Notes: generated by a model from the sequence alone, not told the origin. A DNA stretch of 64,000 nucleotides from Chromobacterium vaccinii (GCF_000971335.1 NZ_JZJL01000013.1:45512-109511), one strand, 5' to 3'; positions 14,755-23,682 are shown, counted from the stretch's first letter. Numbers and translations: made by a program.

Positions 14755-15714
14755 TTAAAGCCGCACGCGCCAGGTATTGCGCCCGCCGGCCTTGGCTTGA
14801 TACAAGGCTTCGTCCGCCCGGCCCAGCGGCGCCGACAGATCGTCGCCGGCGCGAAGCAGCGACATTCCGATCGAACAGGTGTAGGAGAAGGCCGGGTCAT
14901 CCGCCAGCGGCCGCGACGACTGCACATCGGACAGTATGGTGCGGATCAACGCTTCCGCCTGCTCCAGGCCGCTGCCGGGCAACAGCAGCAGAAACTCCTC
15001 CCCGCCCAGCCGCCCCAGACTGTCATGGGGCTTCAGCAAGGGCTGCAACCTATGCGCGAAATCGCGCAGCACCGCGTCGCCGGCCAGATGGCCCTTCAAG
15101 TCGTTGATCAGCTTGAAATTGTCCAGATCCAGGATGGCCACCGCGGCGGCCTGGCAGGCGCCGCCATGGTATTGCTCCACCAGGCCGTCCATCTGCTGCA
15201 GAATGTGGCCGCGATTGCCGATGCCAGTCAAGGGGTCGGTCAGCGCCGCGCGCTGCGCCAGGTCGCGCGCCTGCCTGAGCTCGCGCTCGCCGACGCGCAG
15301 CTCGGTGATCTCGCTGCCGACGCACAGCATCCAGCCGCCCGTCTGCGTGGTCTCGGTCATCCAGATCCAGCGGCCGTCGGCCAGATCGGTTTCGAACGCG
15401 CGGAACGGCAGCTTGGCCCGGCGCGATTTCGCCGAGGCGAGCCAGGATTCGAAATCCCGGGTCTGGATCTGCGTGCCCTGGCGGTTTTGATAATTGCGCC
15501 GCATCAGCCGCTCCCAGCTGATGCGCTCATCCGGCGCCACCCCCAGCGCCGCGCAAAAAGCCGGGTTGGCGTAGCGCAGGCAATCGCGCTCGTCGAACAG
15601 GGAAATCAGCAGCGGACAATCCCGTTGCAGCGACATCAGGCGGGAGGCGATGTCTTCGTCTTCATCGGCAGGCTTCATACACTGGCATCCGGCGGCATCC
15701 GGGCCGATGTCCAT
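14755..15714 (-). CDS. PAS-GGDEF diguanylate cyclase
   Basis: The protein makes the second messenger c-di-GMP. A PAS-like sensor segment covers about residues 25-145 (LFDERDCLRYANPAFCAALG through MLCVGSEITELR). It is joined by a short coiled stretch to a GGDEF domain with LTDPLTGIGNRGHI, ILDLDNFKLINDLKGHLAGD and the active-site motif GRLGGEEFLLLL. The position of the usual RxxD inhibitory site reads KPHD, so product feedback may be weak. No transmembrane segment is seen, so it is probably cytosolic. The longest frame gives 319 residues; the internal ATG at 15678 (MKPADEDED) is also plausible. The gene stands alone between convergent and divergent neighbours. Confidence 0.88.
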   Translation of the reverse strand: MDIGPDAAGCQCMKPADEDEDIASRLMSLQRDCPLLISLFDERDCLRYANPAFCAALGVAPDERISWERLMRRNYQNRQGTQIQTRDFESWLASAKSRRAKLPFRAFETDLADGRWIWMTETTQTGGWMLCVGSEITELRVGERELRQARDLAQRAALTDPLTGIGNRGHILQQMDGLVEQYHGGACQAAAVAILDLDNFKLINDLKGHLAGDAVLRDFAHRLQPLLKPHDSLGRLGGEEFLLLLPGSGLEQAEALIRTILSDVQSSRPLADDPAFSYTCSIGMSLLRAGDDLSAPLGRADEALYQAKAGGRNTWRVRL

Positions 15715-15807
15715 CGGCCCGCCGCCGCCCGTTGCGGACGGCGGTCATAAGCCATGGTAGAGCAAAACCGGGGAGGGATTAAGCGCCGTCGCCCGGGCCG
15801 GCCCCGT

Positions 15808-16437
15808 TCACTTCTGCCCCGCTGCCAGCAAGCGCAAAGCCAGGCCGCCGAATACCGTCGCCAGCAGATATTGCGGCCAGCGTCCGCCCTTGCCGCCCGC
15901 CAACGCTCGGCCCATGCGGCCACTAGCGACGATCACCAGCGCGTTGACACCGAAGCCCACCACGTTCAGCACCGTGGCCAGCAGCATGATCTGCAGCGCC
16001 ACCGGACCGGCCTGCGGCTCGACGAACTGCGGGAACAGCGCCAGCACGAACAGCGCCATCTTGGGATTGAGCAGATTGGTGGTCAGCCCCTGCAGCGCGA
16101 TGCGCACCAAGGGCTTGCCGTCGGCGCCGGGCTCGGCCGCGCGCAGCACGCTCTTGCTGCGCAAGGTGGTCCAGGCCAGATACAGCAGATAGGCGGCGCC
16201 GGCGATGCGCACCGCGTCGTAGGCCACCGGCACCAGCACGAACAACTGGGCCAGGCCCAGCGCCGCCAGCAGGGCGTGGCAATAGGTGCCAAGCTGGATG
16301 CCGAACAAGGTGGCGAAGCCGGCGCGCAGGCCCTGCCCGGCGCTGCGGCTGGCGATCAGCAGCATGTCGGGGCCGGGCGTGGCGGCCAGCGCGAGACAGG
16401 CGAGGGAGAACAACAGCAGGGTGGACAGGGTGGGCAT
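15808..16437 (-). CDS. LysE/RhtB-family amino-acid exporter
   Basis: This is a small inner-membrane translocator of about 209 residues with five or six hydrophobic helices. The N-terminus shows the family motif LALAATPGPDMLLIASRSAGQGLRAG, where the conserved PGPxxL lies near residues 18-23. LLNPKMALFVLALFPQF, typical of the fourth helix, follows near residue 135. A longer frame begins at 16476, but the ATG at 16437 (MPTLSTLLLFS) matches where family members start. These proteins export amino acids such as homoserine, threonine, leucine or lysine; the substrate cannot be assigned here. It appears monocistronic. Confidence 0.85.
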   Translation of the reverse strand: MPTLSTLLLFSLACLALAATPGPDMLLIASRSAGQGLRAGFATLFGIQLGTYCHALLAALGLAQLFVLVPVAYDAVRIAGAAYLLYLAWTTLRSKSVLRAAEPGADGKPLVRIALQGLTTNLLNPKMALFVLALFPQFVEPQAGPVALQIMLLATVLNVVGFGVNALVIVASGRMGRALAGGKGGRWPQYLLATVFGGLALRLLAAGQK

Positions 16438-16568
16438 GCGCGGGGCTCCGTTACCGGTGACGAAGGCATTCATCATACCGGCATCATCCTGACGCGAACA
16501 GACGCGCGTCCAGGTTTGAAGGGCCGCGGCGTTTAGGGTATATCTATTTGTCCTGACCAGGAGGATTA

Positions 16569-17123
16569 ATGGACTTCCCGACCCTGCATACCCCGCGGCT
16601 GGCGCTGCGCGAAATCACGCTGGACGACGCGCCGGCGCTGCTGGACATCCACGGCGACGCCGACGCGATGCGCTGGTTCGGCACCGATCCGCTCACCACG
16701 CTGGAACAGGCCCGGCAAATGGTGGAGAAGTTTGCCGGCTGGCGAAACCTGCCCGCGCCCGGTGTCCGCTGGGGACTGGCTCCGCGCGAAGGCGGCTCCC
16801 TGATCGGCAGCATCGGCCTGTTCAAATGGAACCCGGGCTGGCGCTGCTGCACGCTGGGCTACGAACTGGCGCGCGGCCGCCAGGGACAAGGCCTGATGAG
16901 CGAGGCGCTGCGCGCCGCGCTGGCCTGGGGCTTCGAACATATGGAGCTGAACCGGATCGAGGCCCAGGTCCATCCGGACAACCAGGCTTCGCTGACGCTG
17001 CTGGAACGGCTGGACTTCAAGACGGAAGGCCGAGCCCGCCAGGCCGGCTTCTGGCTGGGCCGCTACCAGGATCTGATCAATCTGTCGCTGCTGCGCGAGG
17101 AAAGCGCGCTGGCCGCGGCTTAG
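16569..17123 (+). CDS. GNAT-family N-acetyltransferase, RimJ/RimL type
   Basis: This is a 184-residue acetyl-CoA-dependent transferase. The opening LHTPRLALREITLDDAPALLDI and the segment GYELARGRQGQGLMSEALRAAL, containing the Q/R-x-x-G-x-G/A acetyl-CoA loop, are those of the RimJ/RimL subgroup. HPDNQASLTLLERLDFKTEG near the C-terminus is also typical. A perfect AGGAGG ribosome site lies just ahead of the ATG. Substrates of this subgroup range from ribosomal-protein N-termini to antibiotics and amino acids, so the substrate is unknown. It is convergent with fpr across 79 bp and is probably monocistronic. Confidence 0.85.
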   Translation: MDFPTLHTPRLALREITLDDAPALLDIHGDADAMRWFGTDPLTTLEQARQMVEKFAGWRNLPAPGVRWGLAPREGGSLIGSIGLFKWNPGWRCCTLGYELARGRQGQGLMSEALRAALAWGFEHMELNRIEAQVHPDNQASLTLLERLDFKTEGRARQAGFWLGRYQDLINLSLLREESALAAA

Positions 17124-17202
17124 TGCCGCTAACAACATGCTGTTTCATGCCTGAGGCAGGGCGCGCCGACGCAGCAGGAGTTTACTCGGCGGGGCCAAGC
17201 GC

Positions 17203-17994
17203 TTACCAGCCGTTTTCCAGCACGATATGGCCCGGCGCGTTCTGCCGGGTCATCCGGTAGCCCATCTTCATCAACTGGCGGTGGGTGTCTTCCACCATCT
17301 TCGGGTTGCCGCACAACATGAAACGGCTGTGCTCCGGCGACATCTCGATGCCGGCGCGCGCCGCCAGCTCGCCACTTTCCAGCAGGGCCGGCACGCGCTG
17401 GCTCAGCATGCCGGCCGGCGCATTACGCGTGACCACCGGCAGGTACTGCAGCTTGTGGCCATGCTCATGCCACAGCGGATGGCCGCGCAGCGCGGCGATC
17501 TCGTCCTGGAACGACAACTCCGCCGCCTCGCGCACGCAATGCGCCAGCACGATGCGCTCGAAACGCTGCCACTCCCCAGGCTGCTTCAGAATGGACAGGT
17601 AGGGCGCGATGCCGGTGCCGGTGGCGATCAGCCACAAGTCCCTGCCGGCCGGCAGCCGTTCGGCCTGGAAAAAGCCCATCGCCCGCTTGTCCAGCATCAC
17701 CTCGGCGCCCGGCTGCAGCCTGGCCAGCCGGGAGCTGAACAAGCCTTCCGGCATCACGATGGAATAGAACTCCAGGAACTCGTCGTACTCGGCCGAGCAC
17801 ATCGAATACGCGCGCCACACCTGGCCGCCGCTCTCCAGCGGCAGGCCCAGCCGGGCGAACTGGCCGGCCGCGAAGCGGAAGCCGTCCGGCCGCGTCAGCC
17901 GGAAACTGATCAGCTTGCCGGTCCAGCGCTTCATGTCGGTGATGGTTTCAACGGTGTATTTCTGTTGAATCTCGGCTTCCAGCGCGGCGTCCAT
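17203..17994 (-). CDS. fpr: Ferredoxin/flavodoxin-NADP+ reductase
   Basis: This 263-residue FAD enzyme exchanges electrons between NADPH and ferredoxin or flavodoxin. The FAD motif RAYSMCS and the NADP-binding GTGIAPYLSIL are present, followed by MLCGNPKMVEDT. The chain ends in a C-terminal Trp (IVLENGW), as in the bacterial FPR subclass. The frame stays open upstream, but the ATG at 17994 (MDAALEAEIQQKYTVETI) is preceded by TTGGAG and gives the usual family length. A near-perfect 27-bp palindrome is centred 23 bp before the start, suggesting direct operator control. The Nudix gene ends only 34 bp upstream on the same strand, so the two may be partly co-transcribed. Confidence 0.92.
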   Translation of the reverse strand: MDAALEAEIQQKYTVETITDMKRWTGKLISFRLTRPDGFRFAAGQFARLGLPLESGGQVWRAYSMCSAEYDEFLEFYSIVMPEGLFSSRLARLQPGAEVMLDKRAMGFFQAERLPAGRDLWLIATGTGIAPYLSILKQPGEWQRFERIVLAHCVREAAELSFQDEIAALRGHPLWHEHGHKLQYLPVVTRNAPAGMLSQRVPALLESGELAARAGIEMSPEHSRFMLCGNPKMVEDTHRQLMKMGYRMTRQNAPGHIVLENGW

Positions 17995-18003
17995 CTTCAC
18001 TCC

Positions 18004-18030
18004 AATTGTTGAGTAATTTACTCGACAATT
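18004..18030. promoter_or_regulatory. 27-bp palindromic operator candidate upstream of fpr
   Basis: AATTGT (18004-18009) and GAGTAA (18011-18016) are mirrored by TTACTC (18018-18023) and ACAATT (18025-18030) around a single central T. Twelve of 13 possible pairs match, the exception being 18010/18024. It overlaps the stop codon of the Nudix gene and ends 10 bp before the fpr ATG. The AT-rich symmetric form without a T-tract fits a dimeric regulator site (MarR- or TetR-like) better than a terminator. Confidence 0.5.
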
Positions 18031-18427
18031 ATGCGCCCGGCCCGCCCGCCTTGCCAAGCCAGTCAGCCAGTTGTGGATGCAAGGCCTGTTCCCGCAAGGC
18101 CTGCAACGGCATAGCCAGCAGCTCCGCCACCTCCGGCCCCAGCCGCCAGGATTCGGGCAGCGGCGCGTCGTACAGCGCGCAGCGCTCGCCGTCCAGCCGC
18201 ATCTCGCCCAACGGGCGCAGCGGCAAGCCGGCCACGCCCAACTCCTCCGCCAATTCGCGCGCGGCCGCCGCCAGCGGCGTTTCGTCGGCCTCAATGCCGC
18301 CCCCGGCTGCGAAGTCCAAGCAACCCGGATGGCTGTCGTCATCCCACGCGCGCCGCTGCCACCAGTAACCATCCTTGCCTATCAACAAAACCAGCGCGCT
18401 GGTCGCCACACCGTCGTCGTTGCGCAT
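18029..18427 (-). CDS. NUDIX hydrolase
   Basis: This is a 132-residue protein with a complete Nudix box: GGIEADETPLAAAARELAEELGV fits G-x5-E-x7-REUXEE-x-G-U (about residues 43-65). These enzymes hydrolyse nucleoside diphosphates linked to another moiety, and many cleanse the nucleotide pool. The preceding WWQRRAWDDDSHPGCLDFAAGG segment resembles the isopentenyl-diphosphate isomerase-like or DUF4743-type branch, so the substrate is open. The gene is divergent from iaaA with 64 bp between them, and fpr lies just downstream on the same strand. Confidence 0.87.
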   Translation of the reverse strand: MRNDDGVATSALVLLIGKDGYWWQRRAWDDDSHPGCLDFAAGGGIEADETPLAAAARELAEELGVAGLPLRPLGEMRLDGERCALYDAPLPESWRLGPEVAELLAMPLQALREQALHPQLADWLGKAGGPGA

Positions 18428-18491
18428 CTCTGGCGAACTCCCATCAAAAGCCTCATGCTAACAGTCCACTCGCCCCCCTGGATATCGACAC

Positions 18492-19427
18492 ATGACCATC
18501 GCCCTCGCCTTGCACGGCGGCGCCGGCACCCTGCGCCGCAGCGACATGGACGCCGAACTGGAGCGCGCCTACCGCGCCGGCCTGGAACAGGCGCTGGAGG
18601 CCGGCCACGCGGTGCTGCGCGGCGGCGGCTCGGCGCTGGACGCGGTGTGCGCGGCAGTCTGCGCGCTGGAAGACGATCCGCTGTTCAACGCCGGCCGCGG
18701 CTCGGTGTTCAATCTGGACGGCAAGCAGGAAATGGAGGCCGGCGTGATGGATGGCAGCCGCCAGGACGCCGGCAGCGTCGCCGGCCTCGCCGCTGTGCAG
18801 AACCCGGTGCTGCTGGCGCGGGCGGTGATGGAGCGCACGCCCCACGTGACGCTGGGGTATGCGGCGGCGGAAGATTTCGCCCGCCGGGAAGGATTGGAGA
18901 TGCGGCCGCCGGAATACTTCCACACCGACAAACGCTGGCAGGCCCTGCTGGCGGAAAAGGAAAGGCTGGCCAACGGCGGCTCGGACGAGGACATCTCCGA
19001 GGACCGCAAGCACGGCACCGTCGGCGCGGTGGCGCTGGACGCGCAAGGCCGGCTGGCGGCGGCCACCTCCACCGGCGGGCGCACCGCCAAATGGCCGGGC
19101 CGCATCGGCGACACCCCGGTGATCGGCGCCGGCACCTGGGCCGACGCCTATTGCGCGGTGTCGGCCACCGGTCACGGCGAATACTTCGTCCGCGCCGCCG
19201 CCGGACATGAAATCTCGGCCCGGGTCCGCCATCTGGACGAAACCCTGTCCCAGGCCTGCGACGCCGTGGTCTACGGCCAGCTGCTGACCATGGGCGGCAC
19301 CGGCGGCGTGGTCGCCGTCGACCGCTACGGCCGGGTGGCGCTGCCGTTCAATTGCGAGGGGATGTACCGGGCGGCGATAGACGGCGCGGGCTTGCGCACC
19401 GTCGCCATCTACCGAAGCGAAGACTAG
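18492..19427 (+). CDS. iaaA: Isoaspartyl peptidase / plant-type L-asparaginase (Ntn hydrolase)
   Basis: This is a 311-residue precursor that self-cleaves before Thr176 in KHGTVGAVALD to give alpha and beta subunits, with the new N-terminal Thr as nucleophile. The conserved opening ALHGGAGT and the segments FNAGRGSVFNLDG, STGGRTAKWPGRIGDTPVIGAG and GGTGGVVAVD are all family signatures. It hydrolyses L-asparagine and isoaspartyl dipeptides, probably in the cytoplasm as no signal peptide is seen. There is no linked gsiABCD peptide importer as in E. coli. It overlaps the convergent nitronate monooxygenase gene by 4 bp at the 3' ends. Confidence 0.93.
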   Translation: MTIALALHGGAGTLRRSDMDAELERAYRAGLEQALEAGHAVLRGGGSALDAVCAAVCALEDDPLFNAGRGSVFNLDGKQEMEAGVMDGSRQDAGSVAGLAAVQNPVLLARAVMERTPHVTLGYAAAEDFARREGLEMRPPEYFHTDKRWQALLAEKERLANGGSDEDISEDRKHGTVGAVALDAQGRLAAATSTGGRTAKWPGRIGDTPVIGAGTWADAYCAVSATGHGEYFVRAAAGHEISARVRHLDETLSQACDAVVYGQLLTMGGTGGVVAVDRYGRVALPFNCEGMYRAAIDGAGLRTVAIYRSED

Positions 19428-20479
19428 CGGTAGGCGGCCTGCCATTCCGCCTGCAGCTGGGCGATCAGCTCGCCGGCCGGCAGTTCGCGCGCGTCGGCGA
19501 CGCCTTCGCCGGCCCACAGCGACATCAGCTCGCTGCGGCCGGCCTTGGCGGCGGCCGCGCGCATCGCGCCGGTGAGCGCGTTCGTCACCGGATAGGCGGG
19601 CAACTTGTCCTGCCACTGCGCCATCTCTTCCATATAGCGGTTGTCCAGGCCGCGCGCGTAGCGGCCGGAAAACGCCCGGGTCAGCCGGGTGGATCCCGGC
19701 TTCGCCGTCGCCAGCGCCTGTTTCCACAGCGGCGAGATGCCGGACTCCGGGCAGCGCAGGAAGGCGGTGCCCAGCTGGCAGGCGACGGCGCCGTGGCGCA
19801 TCGCCGCCGCGATGTCGCGGCCGTGCATGATGCCGCCGGCGGCGATTACCGGCAGCGGCAGGTTCTGCGCCAACTCATAGGTCAGCGACAGCATCGGCCG
19901 CAGCGACTGCCCCTGCTCGCCGATGAAGGTGCCGCGATGGCCCCCGGCCTCGCGCCCCTGCGCGCACACCGCGTCCGCGCCCAGCGCGGCCCAGGCCAGT
20001 CCTTCGGCCAGATTGGTGGCGGTGCCGACCACCAGGATGCCGGCGTCGCCCAGCGCGCGCATCTGCTCCGCGTCGAGGATGCCGAAGGCGAAGCTGGCCA
20101 CCGCCGGCTTCAATTCCAGCACCGCTTCCAGCTGTTCGTCGAAAGGCTGGCAGAAGCTGTCCGGCGCGGCGGGCGCATCCAGGCCTAGTTCCGCGTGCCA
20201 GGGCTTGAGCAGGTCCAGCGCCAGCGCCAACTCATCCGGATTGGGCTGCGGCCGCTCCTGGACGAACAGGTTGATCCCGAACGGCTTGTCGCTCAAGGCG
20301 CGGATCTTGTCCGCCTCTTTCCTGATCTGCGCCGGGGACAGCAGCGCGCCGGCCAGGAAACCCAGGCCCCCGGCCTCGCCCACCGCCGCCGCCAGCTGCG
20401 GCGTGGTCGCGCCGCCGGCCATCGGCGCCTGTATCACCGGCAACTTCAGTTGCAACTGCTGCCATCTCGCTGCAGACAT
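19424..20479 (-). CDS. Nitronate monooxygenase (2-nitropropane dioxygenase family)
   Basis: This is a 351-residue FMN-binding TIM barrel. The start shows VIQAPMAGGATTPQLAAAV and LGFLAGALLSPAQ. The middle shows CAQGREAGGHRGTF, where the AGGHRG stretch is the family hallmark with the catalytic His, and PVIAAGGIMHGRDIAAAMRHGA forms the FMN phosphate site. These enzymes oxidise toxic alkyl nitronates such as propionate-3-nitronate to oxoacids and nitrite. A general detoxification role is likely. It lies 57 bp downstream of the transsulfuration gene on the same strand, with a GC-rich hairpin but no T-tract between them. Confidence 0.9.
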   Translation of the reverse strand: MSAARWQQLQLKLPVIQAPMAGGATTPQLAAAVGEAGGLGFLAGALLSPAQIRKEADKIRALSDKPFGINLFVQERPQPNPDELALALDLLKPWHAELGLDAPAAPDSFCQPFDEQLEAVLELKPAVASFAFGILDAEQMRALGDAGILVVGTATNLAEGLAWAALGADAVCAQGREAGGHRGTFIGEQGQSLRPMLSLTYELAQNLPLPVIAAGGIMHGRDIAAAMRHGAVACQLGTAFLRCPESGISPLWKQALATAKPGSTRLTRAFSGRYARGLDNRYMEEMAQWQDKLPAYPVTNALTGAMRAAAAKAGRSELMSLWAGEGVADARELPAGELIAQLQAEWQAAYR

Positions 20480-20536
20480 CCGTATTCTCCTTGTTCTAGG
20501 GTCTTGCCAGCTAGCCGGGCCCCGCGCCCGGTTCGA

Positions 20537-21682
20537 TCAATCGCGCAGCGCCTGCGCCAAATCCTCCAGGATGTCGTCCAGGTCCTCGATGCCTATCGAC
20601 AGCCGCAGGCCCCCCTCCACGATGCCCAGCGCCGCCTTCTGCTCGGCCGGCATGCCGCCATGGGACATCGTGTAGCTGTGGTTGACCAGCGACTCCACGC
20701 CGCCCAGCGACTCCGCCAGCGCGAACAGCTTCAGCTTCTGCGCGACGCGGCTGGCCGCCTCCCGGCTGTTGTCCTGCAACTGGATGCTGATGATGCCGCC
20801 GAAACGCTTCATCTGCCGCTTCGCCAACTCATGCCCCGGATGCTCTGGCAGGCCGGGATAGAACACCTTGGCCACCGCCGGCTGCTCCAGCAGCCAGGCC
20901 GCCACCTTCTCGGCGCTGTCGCAATGGCGCTCCATCCGCAGCGCCAGCGTCTTGATGCCGCGCAGCGTCAGGAAGCAGTCCTGCGGCCCCGGCACCGCGC
21001 CGGCGGCATTCTGCAGGAAGCGGATGTCGTGGTGCAGCTTGTCGTCGCTCACCGCCACCAGGCCCAGCAACACGTCGGAGTGGCCGCCCAGGTATTTGGT
21101 GGCGGAATGCACGACGATGTCCGCGCCCAGCGCCAGCGGCCGCTGCAGATAAGGCGTGGCGAAAGTGTTGTCCACCGCCACCTTCACTCCATGGCGGCGC
21201 GCGATGGCGGACAGCTCGGCGATGTCGACCATGCCCAGCAAGGGGTTGGTTGGCGACTCCAGCCACAGCAGCCGCGTGGCCGGCGTGATCGCCATCTCCA
21301 GCCTCGCCGGATCGGAAAGGTCGACAAAACTCACCTTGATTCCGGCCGGTTCCATCACCCGGGTCAGCAGCCGGTAAGCGCCGCCATACAGGTCGGCCAC
21401 CGCGATCACCTCGTCTCCGGGCTTCAGGCAGGCGCGCAGCACCGCGTCTATCGCCGCCATGCCGCTGGAGAAGGCCAGGCCGTGCTTGGCGTCCTCCAGG
21501 CTGGCCAGGCAGTCCTGCAGCGCGCTGCGGGTCGGATTGCCGGTGCGGGCGTAGGCGTAGCGCAAATCTTCGCCGACATGGTCGAAGGCGAAGGCCGAGG
21601 TCTGGTACAGCGGCGGCATCACCGAGCGATTGTGCTCGGCGTTGTCGTAGCCGACATGGATGGCGCGGGTAGCGAATTTCAC
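20537..21682 (-). CDS. Cys/Met-metabolism PLP enzyme (cystathionine gamma-synthase / lyase family)
   Basis: The 381-residue protein has the family's N-terminal TRAIHVGY and the tetramer-interface motif YARTGNPTR. It also has SSGMAAIDAVL, the cofactor Asp in VAVDNTFATPYLQRPL and the PLP lysine in HSATKYLGGHSD. These features do not separate cystathionine gamma-synthase (methionine route) from gamma- or beta-lyase or O-acylhomoserine sulfhydrylase, so I give no symbol. The gene is first in a possible two-gene unit with the nitronate monooxygenase and divergent from the acyl-CoA synthetase gene across 233 bp of AT-richer DNA. No S-box or MetJ-type operator is evident in that spacer. Confidence 0.9.
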   Translation of the reverse strand: MKFATRAIHVGYDNAEHNRSVMPPLYQTSAFAFDHVGEDLRYAYARTGNPTRSALQDCLASLEDAKHGLAFSSGMAAIDAVLRACLKPGDEVIAVADLYGGAYRLLTRVMEPAGIKVSFVDLSDPARLEMAITPATRLLWLESPTNPLLGMVDIAELSAIARRHGVKVAVDNTFATPYLQRPLALGADIVVHSATKYLGGHSDVLLGLVAVSDDKLHHDIRFLQNAAGAVPGPQDCFLTLRGIKTLALRMERHCDSAEKVAAWLLEQPAVAKVFYPGLPEHPGHELAKRQMKRFGGIISIQLQDNSREAASRVAQKLKLFALAESLGGVESLVNHSYTMSHGGMPAEQKAALGIVEGGLRLSIGIEDLDDILEDLAQALRD

Positions 21683-21915
21683 AAAAATCCCTCTAAATCA
21701 TGAGCTTGGGCCAAATTGCCCGACAATCAAACCCTAACTCCTTGCAAATCATGCATTTGCCATGCTCATTTCATCACGATGCCAAAATTTCAGGCCAATT
21801 GCGAGCAAATATCGGCAAATTGTCCTGATTTTCGCCAAGCTAGCGCCGTTTTTTACTTTACAGCGGCGGCCAATAGGGCTATTTTGCTGCGTTTCGCATT
21901 AAAACCATCGTTTGC

Positions 21916-23679
21916 ATGAAGCTAGAACGCGTTTTTGACATCCTGTCCCACCAACTCGCCAACCATCCCCGCCCGGACTGCCTGGCGGCGAAGTCCGGCA
22001 AGGCTTGGCGGCAACTGTCGACGGCCGAGGTCCGGGACACCGTCAACCGCGTCAGCCTGGGCCTGATGGAAATGGGCATCCAGCGCGGCGACAAGGTGGC
22101 CATCGCCGCCGACAACAGCATCGAATGGGTGCTGGTCGATATCGCGCTGCAACAAATCGGCGCGGTCAGCGTGCCGCTGTACCCCACCATCACCCTTGAT
22201 GATGCACGCTATATCCTGGCGCATGCCGAGGTCAAGCTGGCTTTCGCCGGCAGTGCTGCATTGCAACGAAAACTGCACGAGGCATTGGGCAGGCTGTCCT
22301 GCCCGATCTACGGCCTGGCCGACATCGACGGCGCGCCTTCCTGGCGCGAGATCGCCGAGCGCGCGCGCCTGGAGCGGATGGCCGAGCTGGACGCGCTGCG
22401 CGACGCCGCGCGCGCCGACGACGTCTACACCATCATTTACACCTCCGGCACCACCGGCCGCTCCAAAGGCGTGATGCTGAGCCACCGCAACGTGCTGAGC
22501 ACCGTGGTGGCCACCGCCGCCTTCACCGGCCTGCCGCAGGGCCGCTGCCGCGCGCTGAGCTTCCTGCCGCTGTCGCACATCTTCGAGCGCGCCGGCGTGT
22601 TCTATTACCTGTACAGCGGCACCGGCATCTATTTCGCCAGCGTGGAATGCCTGTCGTCGGCGCTGGCCGACGTCAAGCCGCACACCTTCAGCGCCGTGCC
22701 GCGCGTGCTGGAGAAGGTTCACGAGAAGCTGGTGGGCAAGGCGCGCGACCTGACCGGCGCCAAGCGCCGCATCTATCAATGGGCGCTAGCCCGCGCCGAG
22801 CGCTTCGACCCCAACCGCCGCCGCTCGCCGCTGGACGCGATCCAGCACGCGCTGGCCGACAAGCTGGTGTACAGCAAATGGCGCGCGGCGATGGGCGGCG
22901 AGCTGATCTCCATCAACGTCGGCTCCGCCGCGCTGCAGCCGCGGCTGGCGCGGATGTTCTGGGCCGCCGGCATCGCCGTGGCCGAGGGCTACGGCATGAC
23001 CGAGAGCTCGCCGGTGATCTCCGCCAATCCGTTCACCGCCCGCGGCGTGCGCATCGGCAGCGTCGGCCTGCCCCTGCCCGGCGTCGAAGTGCGCTTGGCC
23101 GACGACGGCGAGATCCTGGTGCGCGGCGACAACGTGATGTCCGGCTACTACAAGGAGCCGGAACAGACCTCGGACGCGCTGCGCGACGGCTGGCTGCACA
23201 CCGGCGACATCGGCGTGCTGGAGAACGGCTACCTGCGCATCACCGACCGCAAGAAGGAAATGTTCAAGACCAGCAACGGCAAGTACATCGCGCCGCAGGC
23301 GCTGGAGAACAAGCTGAAGGAATCGGCCTTCATCGACCAGATCATGGTGGTGGGCGACGGCCAGAAGTACGCGGCCGCGCTGATCGTGCCGCTGTTCGAG
23401 AAGCTGAAGGAATGGTGCGCCGAGCACGGCATCTCCTACACCACCGACTGCGAGATGAGCCGCCATCCCAAGGTAGTGGAGCTGATCGACCGCGAGGTCA
23501 AACGCTTCAACCGCTACTTCGGCAGTTGGGAGCACATCAAGAAGTTCTCGCTGCTGGACAAGCCGTGGTGCGTGGACGCCGGCGAGCTGGCGCCGACCTT
23601 GAAGCTGCGCCGCAAGGTGATCACCGAGCGCTGCCGCATATTGATAGACGGCATGTACGGCATGCCGGAGCCGGCATAA
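21916..23679 (+). CDS. Long-chain acyl-CoA synthetase (AMP-forming)
   Basis: This 587-residue adenylate-forming enzyme activates fatty acids to acyl-CoA. The P-loop signature YTSGTTGRSKGVMLSHRN lies near residues 175-192. LPLSHIFERAG follows, then EGYGMTESSPVIS (A5) and DGWLHTGDIG (A7). ITDRKKEMFKTSNGKYIAPQ (A8) and PTLKLRRKVI (A10) complete the set. The FadD-like order and length, with the long linker before A5, resemble the FadD15/AAE15-type branch rather than E. coli FadD. No signal peptide is seen; such enzymes are peripheral at the inner membrane. It stands alone and ends at a strong terminator. Confidence 0.92.
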   Translation: MKLERVFDILSHQLANHPRPDCLAAKSGKAWRQLSTAEVRDTVNRVSLGLMEMGIQRGDKVAIAADNSIEWVLVDIALQQIGAVSVPLYPTITLDDARYILAHAEVKLAFAGSAALQRKLHEALGRLSCPIYGLADIDGAPSWREIAERARLERMAELDALRDAARADDVYTIIYTSGTTGRSKGVMLSHRNVLSTVVATAAFTGLPQGRCRALSFLPLSHIFERAGVFYYLYSGTGIYFASVECLSSALADVKPHTFSAVPRVLEKVHEKLVGKARDLTGAKRRIYQWALARAERFDPNRRRSPLDAIQHALADKLVYSKWRAAMGGELISINVGSAALQPRLARMFWAAGIAVAEGYGMTESSPVISANPFTARGVRIGSVGLPLPGVEVRLADDGEILVRGDNVMSGYYKEPEQTSDALRDGWLHTGDIGVLENGYLRITDRKKEMFKTSNGKYIAPQALENKLKESAFIDQIMVVGDGQKYAAALIVPLFEKLKEWCAEHGISYTTDCEMSRHPKVVELIDREVKRFNRYFGSWEHIKKFSLLDKPWCVDAGELAPTLKLRRKVITERCRILIDGMYGMPEPA

Positions 23680-23682
23680 ACG

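Noticed and set aside
17995..18372. N-terminal extension of fpr into the Nudix gene
   Set aside because: The Nudix gene has a complete Nudix box in another frame, and fpr from 17994 matches the family length with a ribosome site.
20480..20536. Intrinsic terminator between the transsulfuration and nitronate monooxygenase genes
   Set aside because: A GC-rich hairpin (CCGGGC/GCCCGG) exists, but no T-tract follows, so the two genes may still be co-transcribed.
21683..21915. SAM-type riboswitch upstream of the transsulfuration gene
   Set aside because: The spacer is AT-rich and lacks the conserved helices of SAM-I, SAM-II or SAH riboswitches.
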